A stretch of 14,686 nucleotides of DNA, taken from contig JBHGBF010000223.1 in the NCBI GenBank assembly GCA_041946865.1, forward strand, positions 1-14,686, in the 5' to 3' direction. Below the pieces are notes generated by a model. It was not told the DNA's origin. It ran no database searches and was given only the letters and a program-made list of their open reading frames with translations. The position numbers and the translations under genes are program-made. This DNA comes from RPQK01 sp041946865. GTDB lineage: Bacteria > Acidobacteriota > UBA6911 > RPQK01. Numbering within the stretch: position 1 is the first letter of the stretch; each line of letters opens with the position of its first letter. This document shows, piece by piece, positions 1 through 7,093 of the stretch.

Positions 1-13
1 CATGATGAACTCC
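1..13 (-). promoter_or_regulatory. Ribosome-binding site and ATG of a probable next gene, cut by the window edge
   Basis: On the minus strand a GGAG sequence (13..10) lies 6 bases before an ATG (3..1). This is a standard Shine-Dalgarno spacing and begins 50 bases after the stop codon of the glycoside hydrolase gene. It suggests that a further minus-strand gene starts here and continues outside the window, possibly in the same transcript. Only the start codon is visible, so nothing can be said about its product, and a chance match is possible. Confidence 0.35.
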
Positions 14-63
14 AAAAGCGCCTGCCGCTTCGCTCGCAGAAAACTGAGCGGTTACTTTCCACT

Positions 64-3000
64 TTATTTGCGGTCATGAACCGAGAGCTCGACCAGCTGA
101 AACGACTGGAAAAGGCCGTAACCGACGGTCGAATATTCATGGCCGGGCGGCGGGCCAGGCTGCGGTCCCTTCGCGAACATGGCCGGCCACGCCGTCCCCA
201 GTGCCGGCTTGCCGTGATGCGGCCCGAGCGTGTTTTTAAGCGTTCCAACCACGAGCACCTCGACGTAGTTCGTGCCGGGCTTGATGTGCCCGGTAACATC
301 GAGGGAGTGCGGGGGCGCGGCAATAGGCCCCGCCTCACGACCGTTGACACTCACTTTCGCAACACTGCCATACCAGTATGGAAGGCGAACCTCGTACCCG
401 GCCGCTGCTTTTTCCACGTTGAAACGGCTAGAGTACACGACCCCGTGGCTGTAAAAGGGCATCCCCTGCCCGTTCCACGGGCCAGGCTGTAGCTCGGTAT
501 CCGGCGTCACGACAAACCCCTGTAGCGCCGCTTTCAGCCTGAAGCTTCCCAGTAAATAGGCAGCTTCAAGCTCGTGGTATATGGAGAACTGAGCGGCGCG
601 CAAGACCACCTCGTTTGGACCTACGCGCGCCGCGGAGGAGATACTCATCTTCCCGAAAGCCCGATCCAGCCACCACTGCCCCTGAGCAGGCTTTATTGTG
701 TGTCCATTGCAGCTGATCAGATAGAGATCGGGGCGTTCGACAACCAGTGCGAGATCGTCCGGAACCTCTCCCTCAATCGTGAAACGGTAGCGCGCTACAA
801 AACCGTCATTGGGCGGAATCGCTTTCGAGATCAGCTCGTCACGGAACTGGACCGCGCTGTCCCAGGGGTTCCGGTCAAATCCATTCTTTGTGAACAGAAG
901 CTGACCTGCCGGGTAGAAATAGCTGCTGGTCAGCTTCTGGCCACCGACCTCGAGGTCCAAGTAGTCGAGGATCAGGACATTCGGACCGGTGCGCTTAATG
1001 CTCATTGCCCCGGAAGCCGGTACCGGGACGGATGTCAAAACTAGTTCGACTGCGGGTTTCCGCTTCTTTCGGCTCAGGAAGAACAGGCGCGAACCGGAAG
1101 GAGGAAGCTCGAAGGCGAACTGAATCTTTTTGCCCTCAGCTGTAAAACTCGCCTCTTTGATCTTCCCGGTATTCAGGTCCCACTGCTCGAGCCCCGCCGC
1201 CTCGGCGGAGACGGTCCCGGCAGTTGGCTGATCGATACTGGAGTTCACGAGGAAGAGAAGATCTCCGTCGTGCAGGTGCCGGCGATGGTGATAGAGGATC
1301 CCTTGGTCCCCCGGCTTACGGTCGATTTTCAGCCCGTCCGGACAGGCTTTCCGTAAGACATTTATCACTTCCTGGACTGCCATCGGTTTCATCCAGACCT
1401 TTCTCAAATCAACTGCCCTTTGGCCGGAAATACCATCGACGCGCTCCGGGGATTGTGAACAGGACAAGAGGATGCCGCCCTGGTCAAGATAACGTGTCAG
1501 CAGGGCGGCCGTTGCTGAGTTGAGGTTCTCGGTCATCGGCGGAATCACGACCAGTTCGTACGCCCGTTGTCCGATCTTCAGCTTCTTTCCTTCGACCGAG
1601 CCGTGCCTGGCCATCACGTCCTCACAGGCGAGGTCGAATTCCACCTGGGCTTTCTCGAGGTCGACGACCAGCGACTGAAAAGCCTCGCCGATCTTTTCGA
1701 GATCAGGTGTGGGGGAACCGCGGCGCATTGCATTGTACATCCAGGCGGTAGTCGTGGGTTCCAGAACGAGAATGTGATTGATCTGCTCCCCCTGGGAGAG
1801 AGCCAGCGAAAGGCGCGAGAAATAGGTTGCGGAGGTGTGGTAAGCGTCCCACCAAGGCTCATGGTAGGAAAAGGACTGGGGATGGTCTCGTTTGCGTGCG
1901 CCCCGCAAACTCACGTAAGCCAGGTGCTGGTCCAGGGTATTCACACCCAGTGCGTACATCCAGTCGCCGATCCGCTTCATATCTTCGAAACGCAGGTCCC
2001 ATCCTCCCGCCCCATACGCCTCGCAGAGAGCACGGCGCCGGCCCAATTGATTCGCCAGGCTCGAGATCTCCTTGACCGACCGCACGTTGCCGAACTGCGC
2101 ATGTGTATCCTCCTTGTAGAGGTTCATGAGGATGTCGATGCCCGGCCTTTGCTGCCAGGCCGAAAGGGCCATGTTGTCAGGGACGGAGACGCACTGCGGC
2201 CATTCGTGTTCCCAGTAATGACCCGTGAATTCCAGCTGGTTTTTTTCACAGTACGCGTAGTAGGGCCTGGCCCAGCGCTCGATGAAAAGGTCGAGCAGCG
2301 TTTGAAAGTAGTTGTGGCGGACTTTCTTCCAGTCTCCGATCCGGTCCCAGAGAGTGGGCAGGTGATCGGTCAGACGATAGCCCCAGCGCTTCTCAAACTG
2401 GGCGGGCAGATCATCGGTCCAGGGCAGGCCTCCTGCCGGTCTCAACTGGGGCTCGTCCGTGAACGAGCCGGGGACGCGCTTGCCGAACTGATCGCCAATT
2501 TCCCGCTTGTAGCGGTCCAGGGTCACCTCCAGAAACTTCTGCGTCACGCCGGGATAGAGGAGATCGACGTAAAACCTGCCGCCGTACCAGGGGCTCGGCT
2601 TTGCTCTGGCGACCGAGACCGACAGGTACCGGCCCGAGGGCAGCTGTTTCCTGCCGTCGCGGATCCTGGCGGACACGTCCTCATATCCGCCTTCCGTTAG
2701 TCGAAAGACCGCCAGAAGCGTTTCCGACCAGTCCGGCGGCTCAGCGGTCTCCTGCATGTCGAGGCCCCGACCCCGAGACTCCGGCATCGCCTCAGGCACG
2801 AAGCCCCCGGCAAAACCGGAAGGATAGGAGTTTTCGTCGTAGATCCAGACATAGAGACCCAGGCGTTCCGCCTCGGCCAGCGCCAGTTTCCAGAGGCGGA
2901 ACCACTCATCGGACAGGTAAGGCGTCATCAGTCCCGGTCGAGGGTGAACGAAGACCTGTGTCACCTTCTGGCGCGCGAAATCGCGCAGGCTTTCAAGCAC

Positions 3001-3177
3001 CTGAACATCGGTCAGATTGTCATTCCAGACCCAGAGCGGCGCCGTCCCATACTCGGACGGCGGATCCGCAAACACCCGTTTGATGTCGGCTGAGCTCCGA
3101 TAGTCGAGCGGCGGCGCTCCGGCGACTGCGGACAGGGACGAGATCAGCACCAGGGCAGACAAGATTCGGGCATACAT
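64..3177 (-). CDS. Secreted glycoside hydrolase-like protein (GH106-type fold with C-terminal GH2-like sugar-binding domain)
   Basis: Predicted exported enzyme acting on plant or microbial glycans, probably cleaving rhamnosides or related terminal sugars. The ATG at 3177 is preferred over the upstream TTG at 3213 because it places a classic signal peptide at the very N-terminus (MYAR, a hydrophobic stretch, then AVAGA, cleavage near residues 19-21). The catalytic part begins at about residue 45 with PLWVWNDNLTD, followed by WIYDENSYPSG (about 111-121), GSFTDEPQL (about 237-245, a candidate acid) and CEAYGAGGWD (about 385-394, a second candidate acid). Such acidic motifs in a TIM-barrel-like region are typical of GH106 and its uncharacterised relatives. 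The C-terminus (about 942-988) carries VSVNG, LDVT and the GTNYVEVLVVGTLKN stretch, as in the jelly-roll sugar-binding domain of GH2-type enzymes. The length of 1037 residues fits. No SusCD, sulfatase or other glycan-use gene is visible beside it. The substrate is unknown and the exact family is inferred from memory of motifs. Confidence 0.8.
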   Translation of the reverse strand: MYARILSALVLISSLSAVAGAPPLDYRSSADIKRVFADPPSEYGTAPLWVWNDNLTDVQVLESLRDFARQKVTQVFVHPRPGLMTPYLSDEWFRLWKLALAEAERLGLYVWIYDENSYPSGFAGGFVPEAMPESRGRGLDMQETAEPPDWSETLLAVFRLTEGGYEDVSARIRDGRKQLPSGRYLSVSVARAKPSPWYGGRFYVDLLYPGVTQKFLEVTLDRYKREIGDQFGKRVPGSFTDEPQLRPAGGLPWTDDLPAQFEKRWGYRLTDHLPTLWDRIGDWKKVRHNYFQTLLDLFIERWARPYYAYCEKNQLEFTGHYWEHEWPQCVSVPDNMALSAWQQRPGIDILMNLYKEDTHAQFGNVRSVKEISSLANQLGRRRALCEAYGAGGWDLRFEDMKRIGDWMYALGVNTLDQHLAYVSLRGARKRDHPQSFSYHEPWWDAYHTSATYFSRLSLALSQGEQINHILVLEPTTTAWMYNAMRRGSPTPDLEKIGEAFQSLVVDLEKAQVEFDLACEDVMARHGSVEGKKLKIGQRAYELVVIPPMTENLNSATAALLTRYLDQGGILLSCSQSPERVDGISGQRAVDLRKVWMKPMAVQEVINVLRKACPDGLKIDRKPGDQGILYHHRRHLHDGDLLFLVNSSIDQPTAGTVSAEAAGLEQWDLNTGKIKEASFTAEGKKIQFAFELPPSGSRLFFLSRKKRKPAVELVLTSVPVPASGAMSIKRTGPNVLILDYLDLEVGGQKLTSSYFYPAGQLLFTKNGFDRNPWDSAVQFRDELISKAIPPNDGFVARYRFTIEGEVPDDLALVVERPDLYLISCNGHTIKPAQGQWWLDRAFGKMSISSAARVGPNEVVLRAAQFSIYHELEAAYLLGSFRLKAALQGFVVTPDTELQPGPWNGQGMPFYSHGVVYSSRFNVEKAAAGYEVRLPYWYGSVAKVSVNGREAGPIAAPPHSLDVTGHIKPGTNYVEVLVVGTLKNTLGPHHGKPALGTAWPAMFAKGPQPGPPPGHEYSTVGYGLFQSFQLVELSVHDRK

Positions 3178-3217
3178 GACTAAGAGGCTACAACCGCGCA
3201 CGGAGGGAGGCAAGCTT

Positions 3218-3247
3218 TTGATCTTGGTGTCTATAGGGTTGTAAGAT
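3218..3247 (+). promoter_or_regulatory. Candidate sigma-70-like promoter of korAB
   Basis: TTGATC (3218-3223) and TAAGAT (3242-3247) are 18 bases apart, each matching the standard -35 and -10 hexamers at four of six positions. They lie about 35 bases before the korA start in the divergent region shared with the glycoside hydrolase gene. The matches are modest and no operator is obvious. Confidence 0.35.
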
Positions 3248-3282
3248 GTACACCTTTAGCGAAAACTGAACCAAAGGACATC

Positions 3283-5076
3283 ATGCGCAACGACTTGATT
3301 ATTGGAATGGCGGGGTCGGGCGGCGATGGAATCGTGTCCGCCGGGGAGTCCCTGATGACGGCGATGGCAACCAAAGGTTATCACGCCATCATGACCAAGA
3401 GCTTTGGATCGCAGATCCGGGGTGGGGAATCGTCCTGCCGGCTGCGAATCTCGACCGATCCGGTGCGCAGCCTCGGCAGCACGCTAGATGTTGCGGTCGC
3501 GCTGAACTGGGAAGACTTCTTGCGCTTCGGGAGCGAACTGCCCGTGGGCGGGCGGACCGTCGTGATTTACGACGCGAACACCAAGGTCCCACCCGACAGG
3601 CTCCCCTTGACCGAGGTACGGCCGATGGTCGCAATCCCCGTCGCCATCCAGGAGATGGCCAAGGAGCACGCCGCCACCGACAAGGCCAAGAACACCGTCG
3701 TGCTTGGCCTTTTGGCTGGTTGGTTTGGCCTTGCCCCCGACGCTGTTCTCGCCGGGATCCGGAAGAAGTTCTCCAAGAAAGGAGAGGAGATCCTGCGGGG
3801 TAACGAACAGGCCTTTGCAGCCGGTCTCGAGTTTGCGGCGGCCCACCCCCTGACGCCCGACGCTGTCATCGCTCCTGCCAAACCAGCTGATGGCAAGACC
3901 CTGCTTCTGGACGGCAACGAGATGTGCGCGGCGGCGGCTGTTTTCGCAGGTTGCGAGTTCTTCGGTGGCTATCCCATCACCCCCTCCTCAGAAATCATGC
4001 ATTTTCTCTCCAAAGAGCTCTGGAAGCACGGCGGGACGGTGTTGCAGGCCGAAGACGAGATTGCCGGGATCGGGGCCGCGGTAGGGGCTTCCTTTGCCGG
4101 CAAGAAGGCGATGACGGCGACTTCGGGTCCCGGAATGTCGCTGAAAACCGAGATGTTGGGCTTGGCCACTATCGCCGAGCTTCCGCTCGTCTGCGTGAAT
4201 GTGCAGCGGGGAGGGCCATCGACCGGGATTCCGACCAAGAGCGAGCAGTCGGATCTCTTTCAGGCCGTTTTCTCGGCCCACGGTGATGCGGTGCGCCCGG
4301 TACTCGCTCCGACCAGCGTCCACGACACATTTCGAATCACCGTAGAAGCGTTCAACATCGCAGAAGAGTACCAGAGTCCGGTTATCCTTCTGTCTGATCA
4401 GGAGATCGCACAGCGCAAGGAGACCGTGCCCGCGATCAATACTTCCGCCTACCATGTGACCAACCGCCGGCTTCCTACCCGGGCCGAGCTCGAGAATTAC
4501 GTCAGGTTCCGGATTACCGACTCCGGGGTGAGCCCGATCAGCTATCCCGGGATGAAAGGCGGGAACTATCTGGCATCCGGCATTGAACACAACGAGAAAG
4601 GCGCGCCAACCGCCAACGGCGACATCCACGCCCGCATGAACGACAAGCGCATCCGGAAATTGACACCGCTCAGGCACCGCCGGGATCTGTTCGAGATCCA
4701 AGGCGACCAGCACGCTCCTCTGGCGATAATCAGCTGGGGCAGCCTGGCAGGCGTCGCTGCCGAAGCGCTCGAACGGGCTCGCGAAGAAGGCTTGCGCGTC
4801 AAGCTCCTCGTTCCGAACCTTCTATACCCGGTCGCCAACGAGATTTACCGGGACTTTTTCGCCGGCGTGAAAGCGGGTGTGATCGTTGAGCAGTCCCACC
4901 AGGGACAGCTCTACCGCGTACTGCGGATGTACGTCGATGTCCCGCGCGGGATGCAGTCGCTGGCCAGGAGCGGCGCCAACCCCATCCTGGTCGAGGAGTT
5001 GGTCGCCCATTTGAGGCGCCTGATGTTTGACCTGCAAAGGGGCCGCGTGCCGGAACCCGAACCACAGCTGGGTTGA
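3283..5076 (+). CDS. korA: 2-oxoacid:ferredoxin oxidoreductase, fused gamma/alpha subunit (probably 2-oxoglutarate-specific, KorA)
   Basis: This is one half of the enzyme that oxidatively decarboxylates a 2-oxoacid, most likely 2-oxoglutarate, to its acyl-CoA while reducing ferredoxin; the reaction is reversible in some organisms. Residues 1 to about 190 are the gamma domain (GMAGSGGDGIVSAGE near the start, then SQIRGGESS at 43-51). From about residue 205 comes the alpha domain, with GGYPITPSSE (228-237), ATSGPGMSLKTE (279-290) and VQRGGPSTGIPTKSEQSDL (307-325), which are hallmarks of KorA/VorA-type subunits. The C-terminal domain (from about 480, LAIISWGS) resembles the transketolase C-terminal fold and ends near ILVEELVAHLRRL. 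The length of 597 residues fits fused gamma/alpha subunits. An AAAGGA (3273-3278) sits 4 bases before the ATG. korB follows 60 bases downstream. There is no separate delta ferredoxin subunit, as in other two-subunit enzymes. The substrate is inferred; pyruvate or branched-chain oxoacids are less likely. Confidence 0.92.
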   Translation: MRNDLIIGMAGSGGDGIVSAGESLMTAMATKGYHAIMTKSFGSQIRGGESSCRLRISTDPVRSLGSTLDVAVALNWEDFLRFGSELPVGGRTVVIYDANTKVPPDRLPLTEVRPMVAIPVAIQEMAKEHAATDKAKNTVVLGLLAGWFGLAPDAVLAGIRKKFSKKGEEILRGNEQAFAAGLEFAAAHPLTPDAVIAPAKPADGKTLLLDGNEMCAAAAVFAGCEFFGGYPITPSSEIMHFLSKELWKHGGTVLQAEDEIAGIGAAVGASFAGKKAMTATSGPGMSLKTEMLGLATIAELPLVCVNVQRGGPSTGIPTKSEQSDLFQAVFSAHGDAVRPVLAPTSVHDTFRITVEAFNIAEEYQSPVILLSDQEIAQRKETVPAINTSAYHVTNRRLPTRAELENYVRFRITDSGVSPISYPGMKGGNYLASGIEHNEKGAPTANGDIHARMNDKRIRKLTPLRHRRDLFEIQGDQHAPLAIISWGSLAGVAAEALERAREEGLRVKLLVPNLLYPVANEIYRDFFAGVKAGVIVEQSHQGQLYRVLRMYVDVPRGMQSLARSGANPILVEELVAHLRRLMFDLQRGRVPEPEPQLG

Positions 5077-5136
5077 GGGATGTGTCGCCGGGTTGCGGGG
5101 GTAGATGAGTAGTGAAGCTTCTGGGAGATTTTGGAC

Positions 5137-6018
5137 ATGAGCACAGTTGCTGAACACGAGTACCAGGCGAAGGACTATAAGAGCGATCTGAAGCCTATCT
5201 GGTGCCCGAGCTGTGGGGACTTTGGCGTGGTTTCAGCGATCTACAAGGCGTTGGCCAGGATCGGCCGGCCGCCACACGAGATCGCGTTCGTTTCCGGCAT
5301 TGGCTGTTCCAGCCGCATTCCGGGCTACACCACGGCGTATGGCTTTAACACCGTCCATGGTCGCGCCTTGCCGATCGCCCAGGGAATCAAGCTGGCCAAT
5401 CCCGAACTCCTGGTCCTGGTGGCCGGCGGGGATGGCGACGGCTTCTCGATCGGCGGCGGGCACGTTCCGCACGCCATTCGGCGTAACGTCGATCTGACCT
5501 ACATCCTCATGGACAACCAGATCTACGGTTTGACTAAAGGGCAGCTTTCGCCGACGTCACCGCGCGGCTTGAAAACGGCTTCCTCGATCCACGGGAGCCT
5601 CGAGCAGCCGGTCAACCCGCTCCTCTACGTGCTCGGATACGGCGCAGGATTTGTCGCGCAGGGTACCCCAGCCGACATGGCCGGTCTGGCTGATGTTATC
5701 GAGGAAGGTATCCGCTATCCCGGTTTCGCATTCATCAACGTGCAATCACCCTGCGTCACTTACGGTCAGGAGGATCAGCAGCTTCGGGTCCATAAGCAGA
5801 AGATGCAGAGGCTCAAAGATCTCGGGCATGACGTGACTGATCGACTGAAAGCCATGGCACTCGCGCAGGAGTACGGGACGAGCTTGCATACGGGTGTCTT
5901 TTACCGAAATCCGCAACCCCCGCCGACGTTTGAAGACGCCGTTAAGGAACTGCAGCAGCGCCTCCTCCCGGAGGCCCATCTGCGCGTCGACGTCCTGAAA
6001 ATGTTCCAGGCGAAATAA
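5137..6018 (+). CDS. korB: 2-oxoacid:ferredoxin oxidoreductase, beta subunit (KorB)
   Basis: This is the thiamine diphosphate and iron-sulfur subunit that partners the upstream korA product in the cytoplasm. WCPSCGDFG places Cys23 and Cys26; with Cys57 (GIGCSSR) and Cys206 (QSPCVTYG) these are the four expected ligands of a single [4Fe-4S] cluster. The cofactor-binding motif runs from GGDGDGFSIGGGH (97-109) to MDNQIYGLTKGQ (125-136). The length of 293 residues is normal. The ATG at 5137 is chosen over the in-frame TTG at 5131 because GGGAG (5123-5127) is 9 bases from the ATG but only 3 from the TTG. The 60-base gap from korA has no terminator, so the pair is an operon. All key residues are present, so the complex should be active. 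The electron acceptor is presumably a ferredoxin encoded elsewhere. Confidence 0.92.
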   Translation: MSTVAEHEYQAKDYKSDLKPIWCPSCGDFGVVSAIYKALARIGRPPHEIAFVSGIGCSSRIPGYTTAYGFNTVHGRALPIAQGIKLANPELLVLVAGGDGDGFSIGGGHVPHAIRRNVDLTYILMDNQIYGLTKGQLSPTSPRGLKTASSIHGSLEQPVNPLLYVLGYGAGFVAQGTPADMAGLADVIEEGIRYPGFAFINVQSPCVTYGQEDQQLRVHKQKMQRLKDLGHDVTDRLKAMALAQEYGTSLHTGVFYRNPQPPPTFEDAVKELQQRLLPEAHLRVDVLKMFQAK

Positions 6019-6036
6019 CACCGGAAAGCTCTCCAC

Positions 6037-6073
6037 GGCCGCAAGACTAGGCCAAAGAGTCGTGCTTGCGGCC
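6037..6073 (+). terminator. Inverted repeat after korB, possible transcript end
   Basis: GGCCGCAAG (6037-6045) and its perfect complement CTTGCGGCC (6065-6073) lie 18 bases after the korB stop codon, with a further ACT/AGT pairing inside (6046-6048 with 6058-6060). The 9-base GC-rich stem could end korAB transcription. No run of T follows, so it is not a textbook intrinsic terminator and may instead protect the 3' end of the transcript. Confidence 0.45.
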
Positions 6074-6177
6074 CCGTTCGAAAAAGTCCCACTTCGCCCG
6101 AAACTTGCCTCGGTTGTGGGGCGGCAAAATGAGCAAAGGTCTTCAGGCCCTGGCAAACAAGTTGCATTGGAGCGCTA

Positions 6178-6228
6178 AAACAACCCTCCGCCCGGAGGGG
6201 AAGGCAACTTCTGCTTATCCGGTTGTTT
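6178..6228 (-). terminator. Nested inverted repeat, possible terminator for the carbonic anhydrase-like gene
   Basis: The outer arms AAACAACC (6178-6185) and GGTTGTTT (6221-6228) are perfect complements. Within them CCCTCCG (6184-6190) and CGGAGGG (6193-6199) form a second, nearly continuous palindrome. Read on the minus strand the outer arm ends in GTTTTAG, a short T run, about 210 bases after the carbonic anhydrase-like stop. The two pairings overlap by two bases and may compete. Its role as a terminator is an inference. Confidence 0.35.
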
Positions 6229-6234
6229 CAGCAC

Positions 6235-6252
6235 GCCACAATATGTTGTGGC
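6235..6252. repeat. Perfect 7-base inverted repeat with a 4-base loop
   Basis: GCCACAA (6235-6241) and TTGTGGC (6246-6252) are perfect complements separated by TATG. The tight hairpin lies 6 bases after the preceding nested repeat, between converging genes. It could be part of a bidirectional terminator or a protein-binding dyad. No T run follows on either strand. Confidence 0.5.
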
Positions 6253-6440
6253 TCAAGATCAGCCAGCCTCATTCCAGCGGACCCACGCAGCCCCCAGGTG
6301 AAGCTCTGAATTGCATCGGCAGCCCGGTTTCTTTGCGAGAATCGAACGCCGGAGTCCGCAAGGTACTGGAAATGAAGGGCCGACCGCCTGGTCCGGATCT
6401 TGCCTGACCGGGTGCGGAGGCCGAAATGAAAAGCAGCCAC

Positions 6441-6941
6441 CTACCGAGGCCAGACACGCTCGCCCGTAAGCGCGTCCTTAAAGAAGACGCAATCGCCCGT
6501 TCCAATACAGGCCTGGAAGAAGCGGATGCTGCAACTCGGGACAAACAGGCGCGCAATCTCACGGATGATGCGTTCGGCCAGAAGCCATTCGCTGCGGTGG
6601 GTCAAATTCGGCGGGATCGGCACGAATTTAGCGACCTTCTGAGCCAGGAATCGCTGTCCTCGACAATCTTCGTGCCCGATGATCGCAACCTCCACTGATT
6701 GGCCCCTATGATTGGCGAATATCAGGCTCAACTGCTCGGTGAGGATCTTGAAGTTCTTTGGCAACTGCATCTGTACCAGAGAACCAAGCGCAGTCGCGCT
6801 CCCGGGGACGATCAAGGGAGTGTACTCACCCGGCCCGAGATGCAGGCAGTTCTCGATGAAATCGTGAAAGGCAGCCTGGAATCTTGAATCACTGCAATGC
6901 ACGACGACGGCACGAGGCGGGCTTAAGTTGAGCTGAGCCAT
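6441..6941 (-). CDS. Beta-carbonic anhydrase-like protein, short form
   Basis: A 166-residue cytoplasmic protein with the metal-site signature of beta-carbonic anhydrases: CSDSR (Cys16, Asp18, Arg20) and GHEDC (His90, Cys93), giving the expected Cys, His, Cys zinc ligands and the Asp-Arg pair. It may interconvert CO2 and bicarbonate, but it is shorter than the usual 200 or so residues. It lacks the N-terminal helical arm, and the usual R-x-A-G-N segment after the first motif is replaced by LIVPGSATALGS. The start at 6941 has a good AAGGG about 8 bases upstream. The in-frame extension up to 7037 reads through the divergent promoter region and looks non-coding. It is transcribed away from the OPT transporter gene. 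It could be a non-catalytic or altered member of the superfamily; the superfamily assignment is fairly secure, the activity is not. Confidence 0.75.
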   Translation of the reverse strand: MAQLNLSPPRAVVVHCSDSRFQAAFHDFIENCLHLGPGEYTPLIVPGSATALGSLVQMQLPKNFKILTEQLSLIFANHRGQSVEVAIIGHEDCRGQRFLAQKVAKFVPIPPNLTHRSEWLLAERIIREIARLFVPSCSIRFFQACIGTGDCVFFKDALTGERVWPR

Positions 6942-7020
6942 GGCATTTCCCTTCGGATCGTGCCCTAGACTATTACGAATAGGCCGGAATCTCCAAATCC
7001 CGTTCCCGAGCCAGGACGGC

Positions 7021-7044
7021 GTGACAAAGCGTGACAAGGTGACA
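7021..7044. promoter_or_regulatory. Triple GTGACA direct repeat in the shared upstream region, candidate operator
   Basis: GTGACAA occurs at 7021-7027 and 7031-7037, and GTGACA at 7039-7044. The first two are exactly 10 bases apart, one helical turn, so bound proteins would lie on the same face of the DNA. The cluster sits 80 bases before the carbonic anhydrase-like start and 50 bases before the OPT transporter start, where a regulator could control both. No regulator gene adjoins it. Confidence 0.4.
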
Positions 7045-7093
7045 TCGGGTTCGAATCGCGATGCGCGTTCTGCTCAGCTAAACTACTGTTTCT

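Larger units (their letters stand above)
6019..6440. other. Intergenic region between converging genes, no convincing gene
   Basis: This 422-base stretch lies between the stop of korB and the stop of the minus-strand carbonic anhydrase-like gene. Open frames here are short, unlike known proteins and mutually overlapping. What stands out is three inverted repeats (6037-6073, 6178-6228, 6235-6252), described separately. One frame ends with a segment (about 6345-6400) faintly like a YrdC/Sua5 motif, which may be chance. Confidence 0.6.

Noticed and set aside
1567..2700. A 377-codon open frame on the plus strand
   Set aside because: It lies entirely antisense to the glycoside hydrolase gene, has no recognisable domain, and is the kind of shadow frame expected opposite a GC-rich gene.
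6330..6365. GTTCGATTC on the minus strand, like a tRNA T-loop
   Set aside because: The flanking bases do not form a 5-base T stem, and no acceptor or anticodon arm can be drawn around it.
6066..6407. A 113-codon open frame between korB and the carbonic anhydrase-like gene
   Set aside because: It starts with TTG inside a hairpin, runs through two further inverted repeats and has no recognisable domain, apart from a short doubtful segment listed as a finding.
6942..7037. N-terminal extension of the carbonic anhydrase-like protein to the start at 7037
   Set aside because: The extension crosses the GTGACA repeats and divergent promoter region, while the ATG at 6941 has a good ribosome-binding site.
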